Part shown: positions 8,914 through 17,091 of the stretch, piece by piece
Layout: the number at the start of each line of letters is the position of its first letter
Position numbering within the stretch: the first letter of the stretch is position 1
Source: an uncultured Caldilineales bacterium
Lineage (GTDB): Bacteria; Chloroflexota; Anaerolineae; JAAEKA01
Direction of reading: 5' to 3'
Assembly: GCA_937907455.1 (NCBI GenBank)
Contig: CALESQ010000090.1
Span: forward strand, 1-63,209
Length of the DNA stretch: 63,209 nucleotides
Notes under the pieces: generated by a model
The model's input: the letters and a program-made list of their open reading frames with translations, nothing else
Database searches by the model: none
Told to the model about the DNA's origin: nothing
Position numbers and translations under genes: made by a program

Positions 8914-9468
8914 ATGAAAACACAATACTACACCGCAGCCACCCTGGACGGCTTCATCGCCACCGAAGACGACTCGCTGGACTGGCTCTTCACCCTGGAC
9001 ACCGGCGGGGCCACCAGCTACCCCGCCTTCATCGCTGAAGTTGGCGCGCTGGTCATGGGTGCCGCCACCTACGAATGGCTGCTTCGTCACCCCGACGCCG
9101 TAACCGCCGAAACCGGCTCGGCGTGGCCCTATCATCAACCTACCTGGGTGTTCACCCACCGCCCCCTTGGCCGCCCGGCAGGGGCCGATGTGCGCTTTGC
9201 CAGCGGCGATGTGCGTCACGTACACGCAGCCATGCGAGCCGCAGCCAGCGCACAAAACATCTGGATTGTCGGCGGTGGTGATCTGGCCGGGCAGTTCTAC
9301 GATGCCGGCCTGCTTGACGAGATCATCGTACAGGTAGCGGCAGTTACCTTGGGCCGCGGCAAACCGCTGCTGCCACGCCGCATCATCACACCGCCGCTGC
9401 AGCTTCTTTCAATACAGCAGTTCGGTACAGGCTTTGCCGAGTTGCGCTATCGTGTCGCTATATCTTGA
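8914..9468 (+). CDS. Dihydrofolate reductase-like (RibD C-terminal family) protein
   Basis: A 184-residue protein of the DHFR-like/RibD C-terminal domain family. It opens with the typical MKTQYYTAATLDGFIA strand-loop and ends with IWIVGGGDLAGQFYDAGLLDEIIVQ, the dinucleotide-contacting glycine region of these proteins. The length matches stand-alone YwjB/YyaP-like members, whose substrates are mostly unknown; it is probably not the housekeeping DHFR. It starts 3 nt after the amylase stop and is likely co-transcribed with it. The promoter of the next gene overlaps its 3' end. Confidence 0.8.
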   Translation: MKTQYYTAATLDGFIATEDDSLDWLFTLDTGGATSYPAFIAEVGALVMGAATYEWLLRHPDAVTAETGSAWPYHQPTWVFTHRPLGRPAGADVRFASGDVRHVHAAMRAAASAQNIWIVGGGDLAGQFYDAGLLDEIIVQVAAVTLGRGKPLLPRRIITPPLQLLSIQQFGTGFAELRYRVAIS

Positions 9469-9493
9469 CAAAATATCAAGTATCCTTTACAAT
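9465..9493 (+). promoter_or_regulatory. Promoter of the membrane protein/XRE pair
   Basis: TTGACA (9465-9470), a 17-bp spacer and TACAAT (9488-9493). It overlaps the stop codon of the reductase-like gene and lies 47 nt before ATG 9541. It could also drive the downstream exporter genes. Confidence 0.75.
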
Positions 9494-9540
9494 TCGATCG
9501 TTGGTTGTTTGCCGGTGGCGTTCCTCACCCTGTGTGCATC

Positions 9541-9918
9541 ATGTCAAAGACTACCCGTTACTTTGTAGAACTCGCCGTTATCTTTGTGTTGTACGGTATT
9601 CTGCTCACCCTGTCCATTCGCTGGTTGAGCGTACACGCCGACAGCCCGTGGCGCGTCCCCGTGGCGCTGATCCCCATGCTGCCTTCGCTGCTGATCGTGG
9701 TGGCAGTCATGCGCTACCTGCGCCGCGTAGATGAATTACAGCGCCAAATCCAGCTCGAGGCGCTGGGCTTCGCCTTTGCCGGCACTGCCCTTATCACCTT
9801 CGGCTACGGCTTTTTGGAAGGAGTGGGCTTTCCGCGGCTATCTGCCTTTATCGTATGGCCGGTGATGGCTGCACTCTGGATAATCGGTGGTATGATCTCG
9901 CGCTGGAGGTACCGGTGA
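9541..9918 (+). CDS. Small four-helix membrane protein paired with an XRE regulator
   Basis: A 125-residue integral membrane protein with four predicted helices (about residues 8-30, 42-60, 80-98 and 104-122) and a short charged loop RRVDELQRQIQLEA between helices 2 and 3. The start at ATG 9541 fits the promoter spacing; an in-frame ATG at 9505 lacks a binding site. The stop overlaps the GTG start of the XRE regulator by 3 nt. Small membrane protein/HTH pairs with this arrangement are common in bacteria, where the membrane protein may sense or sequester its regulator. The function is unknown. Confidence 0.75.
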   Translation: MSKTTRYFVELAVIFVLYGILLTLSIRWLSVHADSPWRVPVALIPMLPSLLIVVAVMRYLRRVDELQRQIQLEALGFAFAGTALITFGYGFLEGVGFPRLSAFIVWPVMAALWIIGGMISRWRYR

Positions 9919-10142
9919 ACAACACCCTGCGCGTGCTGCGCGCCGAGCGCCGCTGGTCACAATCTGATTTGGCTGCACGGCTGGATGTATCACGCCAGAC
10001 CATCAACGCCATCGAAACCGGCAAATACGACCCCAGCCTTCCCCTGGCTTTCAAAATAAGCGCGGTATTCGGACAAGCCATCGAACAGATTTTCCAGCCG
10101 AATTCCCCACAAGCAGATGACTCGCCGCTTCATTCACAGTAA
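9915..10142 (+). CDS. Short XRE-family transcriptional regulator
   Basis: A 75-residue Cro/C1-type helix-turn-helix protein consisting essentially of the DNA-binding domain (LRAERRWSQSDLAARLDVSRQTINAIETGKYDPSL) plus a short tail. The start is GTG at 9915, chosen because GGAGGT (9905-9910) lies at correct spacing and the GTGA overlap with the upstream stop indicates coupling. It resembles small YozG/YgzD-type regulators that follow a membrane protein gene. The next gene is an ABC exporter ATPase 32 nt downstream, so it may regulate that operon. Confidence 0.85.
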   Translation: MNNTLRVLRAERRWSQSDLAARLDVSRQTINAIETGKYDPSLPLAFKISAVFGQAIEQIFQPNSPQADDSPLHSQ

Positions 10143-10174
10143 CAAACCGTGTGAGTCCATGAAAGGATACCCCT

Positions 10175-11065
10175 ATGGTCGCAGTTGAACTTTCCCACAT
10201 TGCCAAGGCCTTTGGCGCGGTGCAGGCCGTCTCTGACGTTTCCTTCACCGTCAACCAGGGCGAAATTTTTGGCTTGCTTGGCCCCAACGGCTCCGGCAAA
10301 ACCACCAGTATCCGCGTGATGCTGGATATCTTCAAAGGTGACGCGGGCAAGGTTAGCGTATTGGGTGGGCCTATGAACGAAGCCAAAAAGAACCGCATCG
10401 GCTACATGCCCGAAGAGCGCGGCCTGTATCAGGACATGCGCCTGGAAGAATGCCTGATTTACCTTACCACGCTCAAAGGGATCAGCAAAGCCGAGGCACA
10501 GCGACGCTTGCAACCCTATCTCGAACGCTTCGATCTGGCCGAACACAAAACCAAAAAGATCAAAGAATTAAGCAAAGGCATGCAGCAAAAGGCGCAGATT
10601 ATCAGCACCGTGCTCCACCAGCCAGAATTGCTTCTGGTAGATGAGCCATTCAGCGGCCTTGACCCCGTCAACAGCCAATTGGCGCGGCAGCTCTTCCTCG
10701 ATTTGCAAAAACAAGGCGTGACTATCCTCATGTCTACCCACCAGATGCATCAGGTAGAGGAGATGTGCCACCGCATTGTGCTCATTCATCGCGGGCGCAA
10801 CGTGCTCTATGGCAACCTGACCGACATCCGCCGCGAGCATTCCGGCCACGCTGTGCGCGTTCGTCTGACCGGCGAGTTGCCGCCTCTGGCCGGTGTGCTC
10901 AACCGCAGCGAAGAAAACGGCTCTTGGCAGCTGCTGTTAGATGAGCGCACTACCCCGCAGGACATCCTGCATCAGCTTGTCGGCAGCGGCGCTGCGGTAG
11001 AACAATTTGAAATTGCCCTGCCCAGCCTGGATGAAATCTTCATCCGCGTAGTCGGCAAAGAATAA
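10175..11065 (+). CDS. ABC exporter ATP-binding protein (NatA/YhaQ type)
   Basis: A 296-residue ATPase with Walker A GPNGSGKTT (about residues 36-44), signature LSKGMQQK, Walker B LLLVDEPF and a switch histidine in MSTHQMHQVEE. A C-terminal regulatory extension of about 80 residues resembles the DUF4162 domain of NatA-like exporters. GAAAGG precedes the ATG. It forms an operon with two ABC-2 permeases downstream (gaps 11 and 9 nt), giving a heterodimeric exporter. NatAB homologues export sodium, but related systems handle antibiotics or peptides, so the substrate is open. Confidence 0.9.
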   Translation: MVAVELSHIAKAFGAVQAVSDVSFTVNQGEIFGLLGPNGSGKTTSIRVMLDIFKGDAGKVSVLGGPMNEAKKNRIGYMPEERGLYQDMRLEECLIYLTTLKGISKAEAQRRLQPYLERFDLAEHKTKKIKELSKGMQQKAQIISTVLHQPELLLVDEPFSGLDPVNSQLARQLFLDLQKQGVTILMSTHQMHQVEEMCHRIVLIHRGRNVLYGNLTDIRREHSGHAVRVRLTGELPPLAGVLNRSEENGSWQLLLDERTTPQDILHQLVGSGAAVEQFEIALPSLDEIFIRVVGKE

Positions 11066-11076
11066 AGGGGTTACCC

Positions 11077-12273
11077 ATGTCCAAGCTCTGGCTCGTTGCC
11101 CGACAACAGTTTCGGCACACCGTTTACAAGCGCAGCTTTGTGCTGGGTATCCTGGCGTTGCCCTTCTTTTTACTCTTCACCGTCGGCATCGGCGTGCTGG
11201 CTGAACGCGCTCAGCGTGAGACGACCACCCTGGGCTTCGTTGATCCCGGCAACTTCCTGGCCGAAACCCCACCCGACAGCGACACCCTGCGCCTGCAACG
11301 CTTTGCCGATGCCACGGCGGCGCGCGCAGCGCTCGATGCCGAAGCCATTGATCTCTATTTCGTCCTGCCTGCCGACTATCCGCAAAACCGGCAAACTGAG
11401 CTGGTGTTCACCGGCCAGCCGGACAGCAGCGCCGTGCAGGTCTTCACCGAGGCCGTGCGCAGCAACCTGCTAGCCGACCAAACGGCCGAGGTGCGGGCGC
11501 GCATCCTTGATGGCCCGGCCATCACCGTACACGCACTGGCGCGCGGGCGCTCGCTGCCGCTGGATTTCCCCGGCCTGGGCGTGTTTTTGCCCATGCTGGC
11601 CGCCATGCTCTTCGCTTTCTGGGCAATGACCATCACCAGCACGCTGATGGAAGCCCTGGTGACCGAAAAACAAAACCGCACCATCGAGGTGATCGTCTCG
11701 TCCATGTCGCCCGGCCAGATGATGGGCGGCAAAATCATCGGTGTCTTCGGCATGTCACTGCTGCTGCTGTTCAGTTGGGTCGCCATGCTGGCCTTGTTTG
11801 CCTGGTTTGGCAGCAGCGTACTGGGCTGGGAATGGCTGAGCGCGCTGGCGATCAATTGGCGTGACCTGGGTTTGCTGGCACTGGCTGCCTTGCCTGCCTT
11901 CCTCTGCATCACCGCGCTGATGGTGATGCTGGGCGGCATCATGGTAGATACGCAGGAAGCGCAGCAAATCAGCGGCTTCAGCTTCATTTTCCTCTTTGCC
12001 CCCATCTACCTGCTGGGGCTGCTGGCTAATGCGCCCGACAGCCCGCTGGCGCTGATCTTCAGCTTCTTCCCGCTAACCTCGGTGATGACGCTGGCAATCC
12101 GCAGCATCTTCATGGCCGTGCCCACCTGGCAGTTCCTCCTCGCCGCAGGGATTGGCCTGCTGCTGGCCGCATTGCTGATCTGGCTGGCCGGCAGGGTTTT
12201 CCGCGCCAACATGCTGCGCTACGGCCAGGGCTTGCGCCTGCGACGCAAAGGCAGCCGTGCCGCCACGGCATAA
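11077..12273 (+). CDS. ABC-2 type exporter permease 1 (NatB/YhaP-like)
   Basis: A 398-residue permease with the NatB layout: one N-terminal membrane helix (residues about 20-42), an extracytoplasmic domain of about 120 residues, then six or so helices from residue 165. The segment LMEALVTEKQNRTIEVIVSSM is the conserved cytoplasmic helix of the ABC-2 family that contacts the ATPase. An AAAGGGG site precedes ATG 11077. It differs in sequence from the next permease but has the same topology, consistent with a heterodimer. Confidence 0.88.
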   Translation: MSKLWLVARQQFRHTVYKRSFVLGILALPFFLLFTVGIGVLAERAQRETTTLGFVDPGNFLAETPPDSDTLRLQRFADATAARAALDAEAIDLYFVLPADYPQNRQTELVFTGQPDSSAVQVFTEAVRSNLLADQTAEVRARILDGPAITVHALARGRSLPLDFPGLGVFLPMLAAMLFAFWAMTITSTLMEALVTEKQNRTIEVIVSSMSPGQMMGGKIIGVFGMSLLLLFSWVAMLALFAWFGSSVLGWEWLSALAINWRDLGLLALAALPAFLCITALMVMLGGIMVDTQEAQQISGFSFIFLFAPIYLLGLLANAPDSPLALIFSFFPLTSVMTLAIRSIFMAVPTWQFLLAAGIGLLLAALLIWLAGRVFRANMLRYGQGLRLRRKGSRAATA

Positions 12274-12282
12274 GGTGATACT

Positions 12283-13524
12283 ATGAGTAAGATTCTTTCT
12301 ATTATGCGCGCCGAAATGCGCACCACCCTGCGCCGCAAGTCGTTTGTAATCGTGGCCTTCGTGGTTCCGTTGATCATGGCTGTAGTAGCGCTGGCCTTTG
12401 GCCTGCTGCAAGGCACATCGTTTTCGCAAAATCTGAGCGGTCTCACCGGCAGCAGCGCACCTGCTGCACCGTCTGCCGAAAAAACCGGCTATGTGGATCA
12501 GGCCGGCCTCACCACCTCGACGGCGGCTGATGCCGCCTTGCTGCGTTTTGCTGACCCCGCCGCGGCCCAGGCTGCGCTGGACGCGAACGAAATTGCCGGC
12601 TACTACGTGGTATCAGCCACCTATGCCCAGACCGGCCAGGTAGATTATTACACGCGCGACTTCAGCGTGATCTCCGACGACCTGGACCCGGGAGCGCTGA
12701 CTGCACAGTTGGATGTGGCGCTGCTGGGTGACGACCAAACGCTGGCGGCCACCTTGCAACAGCCCTTCGACTTGCAGGTGAATGCCCTGCCTGGGCGTGA
12801 TGCCGCGCCGACCGTCACAGAAAAATCATGGATCAGCGAAATGCTGCCGCTGTTCGTCACCATCATCCTCTACATGGCGCTAATGATCCCCGGCAGCATC
12901 CTGATCAACGCCCTGATTGATGAAAAGAAGAACCGCGTGATGGAGCTGCTGATGACCTCTGTCACCCCGCGGCAAATGGTAATCGGCAAAATGGCTGCGC
13001 TGGGCTTGTTGGGGTTGCTGCAAACCGCTTTGTGGCTGGGCGTGCTGTGGGCAGTATCGCGCTTTGGCGGCAATGCGTTGAGCATTCCGCCCGGCAGTGC
13101 CTTGCCGCTTTCCCTGTTGGCCTGGGCGCTGGTCTACTTCCTGGGCGGCTATGCCATCTACGGCGCGCAGTTCGCCGGCATTGGCGCGCTGGCTCCCGAC
13201 ATCAACCAGACCAAAACCGTTACCTGGATTGTGATGATGCCCATTCTGGTGGGCTACATTTACATGACCTCGATGTTCAACGATCCCAATGCACCGGCTG
13301 CGGTGGCGCTCAGCCTGTTCCCGCTCACTTCGCCTATTGTGATGATTGGCCGCATTGCCGCGGGGGCTGCGCCATTGTGGCAGGCTGTGCTGGCCGCGGT
13401 GTTGCAGTTCGTCACCGCTTACGGCGTCATTCTGCTCACCGCCCGTCTCTTCAAGGCACAACACCTGCTCACCGGCCAGCCGCTGTCCATCAAGTCCTAT
13501 TATCGCGTGCTGGTAGGAAGATAG
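12283..13524 (+). CDS. ABC-2 type exporter permease 2
   Basis: A 413-residue partner permease. One N-terminal helix (about 20-45) is followed by an external domain rich in Ala, Asp and Gln, and then six helices. The ABC-2 hallmark INALIDEKKNRVMELLMTSVTPRQMV precedes the membrane domain. It begins 9 nt after permease 1 and ends the operon. The downstream 750 bp are gene-free and packed with inverted-repeat elements; no clear terminator hairpin with a U-tract follows the stop. Confidence 0.88.
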   Translation: MSKILSIMRAEMRTTLRRKSFVIVAFVVPLIMAVVALAFGLLQGTSFSQNLSGLTGSSAPAAPSAEKTGYVDQAGLTTSTAADAALLRFADPAAAQAALDANEIAGYYVVSATYAQTGQVDYYTRDFSVISDDLDPGALTAQLDVALLGDDQTLAATLQQPFDLQVNALPGRDAAPTVTEKSWISEMLPLFVTIILYMALMIPGSILINALIDEKKNRVMELLMTSVTPRQMVIGKMAALGLLGLLQTALWLGVLWAVSRFGGNALSIPPGSALPLSLLAWALVYFLGGYAIYGAQFAGIGALAPDINQTKTVTWIVMMPILVGYIYMTSMFNDPNAPAAVALSLFPLTSPIVMIGRIAAGAAPLWQAVLAAVLQFVTAYGVILLTARLFKAQHLLTGQPLSIKSYYRVLVGR

Positions 13525-13592
13525 GATAGGTTGGTGTGCTGGTAGATTGGTACGCCGCAGGCGGATAGATCGGTAAATTGGGACATTGGTAA
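13525..13592. repeat. Left arm of an inverted repeat enclosing MITE copy 1
   Basis: GATTGGTACGCCGCAGGCGG in this arm is mirrored at 13890-13930 (CCGCCTTCGGCGTACCAATC). The 259-bp element at 13593 sits between the arms, suggesting insertion of one miniature element into another. Confidence 0.5.
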
Positions 13593-13851
13593 GTCATGTT
13601 ACGCAATCTGTTTCAAACCATCAGATAAACGCTGGTTACCGCAGGGGGCAGGCGGATTGTCCTTAGCTTGCGCCTCGAACCAACAAAGCTGCCTGGACAG
13701 AACCCTGCCTGCCCGTATCGAAACCAGACGGGAAGGGTCTCGATGCGGTTGTGGCGGTGATGGGGTGAGAACTCACCTCTGTTTGGCAGAAGCACCTGGT
13801 GGTTAGCGCCGCCACCGCCTGCTCCACCGGCGGCCCGCTGCGTAGCATCAG
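13593..13851. mobile_element. 259-bp MITE-like element, copy 1
   Basis: The element begins GTCATGTTACGCA and ends TGCGTAGCATCAG, a terminal inverted repeat of about 11 bp, and is flanked by the direct repeat TTGGTAA (13586-13592 and 13852-13858), a good 7-bp target-site duplication. A second copy of identical length is at 30555-30813; a 40-plus-bp internal block starting TTACCGCAGGGGGCAGG is the same in both. It encodes no protein. It is non-autonomous, and the mobilising transposase is not in the window. Confidence 0.75.
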
Positions 13852-13930
13852 TTGGTAAAATCAGCCTCCCAGTCTCCCCGCCTTCGGCATATCACTCTAC
13901 CAATTTCCCCGCCTTCGGCGTACCAATCAA
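13852..13930. repeat. Right arm with tandem CCCCGCCTTCGGC hairpin units
   Basis: Two units of CCCCGCCTTCGGC (13876-13888 and 13907-13919) each form a small hairpin (GCC-TTC-GGC) and mirror the left arm at 13525-13592. No gene is seen here. Confidence 0.5.
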
Positions 13931-13955
13931 CCACCTCCTCAATCTGTCACGGTAA

Positions 13956-14188
13956 TGTATGACTTTCGGTTGAAATTTAGTTCGGTGTTTGTGAATGGTT
14001 AAACGCATGAGCTTCATGGGCGAGCATAGCTTGCAGACCGGCGCCGGAATGATAGGCTCGTCCATTGACAGATCGTCGTTCTGGTAGTACGCTTGCCATA
14101 CGAGGCGGTCTCCTTTCAGGTTCTTGGTTTGCACCCTATACCTTACTCGGATTCCGCCTCGCTTGCAATTTCAACCGAAATCCGTACA
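13956..14188. mobile_element. MITE-like element of a second family, copy A (233 bp)
   Basis: The ends are 22-bp inverted repeats with three mismatches: left 13956-13977 and right 14167-14188, both containing TTTCGGTTGAAATT when read inward. The same ends bound a shorter element at 31681-31842, whose interior is unrelated. No convincing ORF is inside. It ends about 40 bp before the rseP promoter. Confidence 0.65.
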
Positions 14189-14207
14189 CAACCCTGCCTG
14201 AAAGACC

Positions 14208-14235
14208 TTGCCAATTTCGCAAGTTGGGTTATAAT
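14208..14235 (+). promoter_or_regulatory. Promoter of the rseP-like gene
   Basis: TTGCCA (14208-14213), a 16-bp spacer and a perfect TATAAT (14230-14235). The start would be near 14242, leaving a leader of about 38 nt with GAAAGG before ATG 14280. Confidence 0.75.
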
Positions 14236-14279
14236 AGCCGATACACCAGCCGTAGTGTGACCGGTGCGAAAGGCTTATT

Positions 14280-15557
14280 ATGTTACCATTTGATACAATT
14301 CTTAAGACCGTTGGGTTTATCCTGATTTTTGGTATATTGGTTTTTATCCATGAACTGGGGCACTTTCTCGTGGCGCGTCGCAACGGGATTGTGACAGAAG
14401 AGTTTGGCTTTGGCTTTCCTCCGCGCGCCTTTACCCTGCATCGGGGCAAGGCGCGCTTGATCATTGGTGGGCGCAAGATCATTGCGCCTGCGGGCCTTGC
14501 CCTGCCCGAAGGCCTGACCGTTGGCAGCCGCGTGCATTATCAGGCCAATGAAGACAAGCGCGGGCGCAACTGGCTTCAAACTATTGCTTTGATCCCTGAA
14601 GATGATCCGCGTTATGCTCAGGCTCAGGAAGTCATGCTGGTGGACCCGGGGACGATCTACAGCATCAACTGGCTGCCGTTGGGCGGTTTTGTGCGGATGC
14701 GCGGCGAGGATGGCTTGGCTGGCCCCGGCAGCTTTGTCAATGCTTCCAAGCGTGGCCGCGCGGCCACGCTGCTTGCCGGTCCGGGGATGAACCTGGTGAT
14801 GGCGGTTTTGGTGTTTGCCGTGGCCGCTATGCTGGGCTTGCCAATCATGATCCCCGGCGGGGAGATCAGCGAAGTGCGCCCCGCCTCTCCCGCGGCTCAG
14901 GCCGATTTGCGCGTGGGCGACCGTGTTTTTGCCATCAACGACACTGAAGTTCTGTATGCCGGTGACATCGCTGACTATGTAGCCGCCCATCCTGGCAGCA
15001 TGGTGACGTTGCACCTGGAGCGCGCTGGTCAACCGTTTGAAGTAACCCTCGCCCCGCGGGTGTCGCCCCCTGCCGGCGAAGGCGCAATCGGCATTGGCAT
15101 TACTCCCATGACCGAGCTGGTGCGCAGCAATCCCTTGCAGGCCCTGGTGATTGGCCTGCGCGACACTGTTGACTACATCAGGCTCACCGTGTCGGTGCCC
15201 TCGCTGCTGATCCGAGGTGCTATCACACCGGCAGACGCGCGACCGGTTGGCCCTGTTGGCATCTTTGCACTTACCGGCAGTGCTATCGAGGCTACACAAA
15301 ACTCCGGCTATTGGTATCCAATTTTAAGGCTTATGGGCATTCTTAGCGCTGCCCTGGCTATTACCAATCTCTTGCCGTTGCCCGCTTTGGATGGCGGACG
15401 ACTGCTTTTCATCGTCATCGAAAAGCTGCGCGGCCGCCGTGTAGATCCAAATTGGGAAGGCGCTATCCACTTTGCCGGGATGGTTGCCCTGCTGGCGTTG
15501 ATGGCTTTCATTACCTACAAAGACCTCAACACCGATTTTAGCTTCCTTAGTTGGTGA
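14280..15557 (+). CDS. rseP: Membrane site-2 metalloprotease (RseP/MmpA, M50B)
   Basis: A 425-residue intramembrane zinc protease. Helix 1 carries HELGH (His24, Glu25, His28), the zinc and catalytic site; the third ligand is in LPALDGGR (Asp371). A PDZ-like domain lies at about residues 185-265 (EVRPASPAAQADLRVGDRVFAINDTEV). Family members cleave anti-sigma factors and signal-peptide remnants within the membrane. An extra segment at about residues 60-125, rich in charged residues, is longer than in E. coli RseP. The usual neighbours dxr or cdsA are absent; envelope-associated genes follow instead. Confidence 0.92.
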   Translation: MLPFDTILKTVGFILIFGILVFIHELGHFLVARRNGIVTEEFGFGFPPRAFTLHRGKARLIIGGRKIIAPAGLALPEGLTVGSRVHYQANEDKRGRNWLQTIALIPEDDPRYAQAQEVMLVDPGTIYSINWLPLGGFVRMRGEDGLAGPGSFVNASKRGRAATLLAGPGMNLVMAVLVFAVAAMLGLPIMIPGGEISEVRPASPAAQADLRVGDRVFAINDTEVLYAGDIADYVAAHPGSMVTLHLERAGQPFEVTLAPRVSPPAGEGAIGIGITPMTELVRSNPLQALVIGLRDTVDYIRLTVSVPSLLIRGAITPADARPVGPVGIFALTGSAIEATQNSGYWYPILRLMGILSAALAITNLLPLPALDGGRLLFIVIEKLRGRRVDPNWEGAIHFAGMVALLALMAFITYKDLNTDFSFLSW

Positions 15558-15621
15558 CTTATCATCGGCTGGGTAGGCAACATCCCGCGGGTAGTGCTCG
15601 CATCTACCTAGAGGTTAACCT

Positions 15622-17046
15622 ATGAACTGTAAGCGCTGTGGAGAAACAATCCACGGTGGTTTGAGCATTTGTCCGCACTGTGGCGAACGCCAAACGCTTA
15701 AAAACACACTCACTTCCTGTTCGCATTGTCGCTATAAAGCACCAGCGTCTTCAAAAATATGCCCACGGTGTGGGCATACCTTGCATCGGGCGCGCTTCGC
15801 AACCAATCTTTGGGGGAGTGCCGCTTTGCTGCTTGTTGGCCTGCTGCTGCTGGGCGTGCTGCTCACCCAATGGAATGCCATTCGTTCGGGGGCACAGCGC
15901 CAGCTTGCCCGCGTGCAGGCTAGTATCGGCGATGTAGGCGGCAAGGTGCTGGACGCTGCATCGAACCTGGCTGTAGCTGAAGTGGAGGTGCCAACGCCAT
16001 CTCCCACAGCCGTGGTGGTGTTGGCACAGCTTCCTGATCCTGCTACCCCAGCGGGCGTGGTGCTTGCTCCCACCACCGTAGGGGCAGCGGTAGGGGGCGG
16101 CTTGTTAAGCGCAGCATCCGATACCGCCGCCACAGCTACCATCTCGGCAGACCCCACGGCTACCCCTGAACCGCCTACGCCTACCACACTGCCCACGGCC
16201 ACAGCCGAACCTACAGCCACCAACGTGCCGCCCACAGCTACAGCCACCAGCGTGCCGCCTACAGCTACGCCGCTTCCTCCCACGGCCACGCTGCCACCGC
16301 CTACCCCCACGCGGGCGCGGGCAACGGCCACACGTCTACCTACGCGTGCGGCCGCCACCGCCACTCGTCTCCCCACGCGTGTGCCAGCCACCGCCACCCC
16401 GCGAGCGACAGCAACAGCAGCATTGCCTACAGCCACTCAAGCAAGTGTGGCCTCGACCACGCGCAGCTATGTGGTGCAGTCAGGTGATAACTGGTTCAAC
16501 ATTGCCCGGCGCTATGGGATCAGCCAGGAGGTGCTGGCCGCCTATAACGACATGACACCGAATACCATCCTGCAGGTGGATCAGGTCTTGCAGATTCCTC
16601 CTCAGGGAACGGTCATTGAACTGCCTGCTGCCACGGCAACGCCGGTGCCGGCCACGTCTACACCCACTGTGCCTACCAACACACCCACCCCCGTGCCCAC
16701 TGCCACGGTGATCGTGCGCCAGCCCGCGCCGGTGCTGCTGTCGCCTCCATCAGGGGATGGTTTCACAGCCGCCACCCAACCTGTGCTGCGTTGGGACTTT
16801 GCCGAGTTGGGTCCGAACGATTATTACTACCTGGTGTTGCGTTTCACCAAGCGTGACGGCTCTGCCGGTTACGCCGAAGAGCGCACCACTGCAGTGAGCT
16901 ATGCAGTCCCGCTGTGGATCTTTGACATGGCCTTCACCCCGGATCGCCTCACCACCTGGAGCGTGCAAATTCGCCGCATGGGGGCTGATGGTCAGGAAAT
17001 TGATCTTAGCCCGTTCAGCGAAAGCCGCATCTTTTACTGGCGTTAA
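15622..17046 (+). CDS. Double zinc-ribbon, membrane-anchored LysM protein
   Basis: A 474-residue chimera-like protein. Residues 1-52 hold two CxxC...CxxC zinc ribbons (CKRC...CPHC and CSHC...CPRC). A single membrane helix follows at about 63-82, then roughly 180 residues of Pro-Thr-Ala linker. A LysM domain (YVVQSGDNWFNIARRYGISQ) lies at about 282-330, a second Pro-Thr linker follows, and a C-terminal Ig-like domain of about 110 residues completes it. LysM binds peptidoglycan-type glycans, so the C-terminal part should be outside and the ribbons inside. GAGGT precedes ATG 15622. Whether the ribbons bind a partner is unknown. Confidence 0.85.
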   Translation: MNCKRCGETIHGGLSICPHCGERQTLKNTLTSCSHCRYKAPASSKICPRCGHTLHRARFATNLWGSAALLLVGLLLLGVLLTQWNAIRSGAQRQLARVQASIGDVGGKVLDAASNLAVAEVEVPTPSPTAVVVLAQLPDPATPAGVVLAPTTVGAAVGGGLLSAASDTAATATISADPTATPEPPTPTTLPTATAEPTATNVPPTATATSVPPTATPLPPTATLPPPTPTRARATATRLPTRAAATATRLPTRVPATATPRATATAALPTATQASVASTTRSYVVQSGDNWFNIARRYGISQEVLAAYNDMTPNTILQVDQVLQIPPQGTVIELPAATATPVPATSTPTVPTNTPTPVPTATVIVRQPAPVLLSPPSGDGFTAATQPVLRWDFAELGPNDYYYLVLRFTKRDGSAGYAEERTTAVSYAVPLWIFDMAFTPDRLTTWSVQIRRMGADGQEIDLSPFSESRIFYWR

Positions 17047-17091
17047 CAGATAGTTGTGTCTGTATTTCTTACGATTTGAGCATTCTGCGCC

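Noticed and set aside
13593..13851. tRNA-like T-arm (CTCGAACCA) in the MITE-like element
   Set aside because: No acceptor stem or anticodon arm can be built around it.
16140..16440. DNA microsatellite in the LysM gene
   Set aside because: The repetition is at protein level (Pro-Thr-Ala linker) with varied codons.
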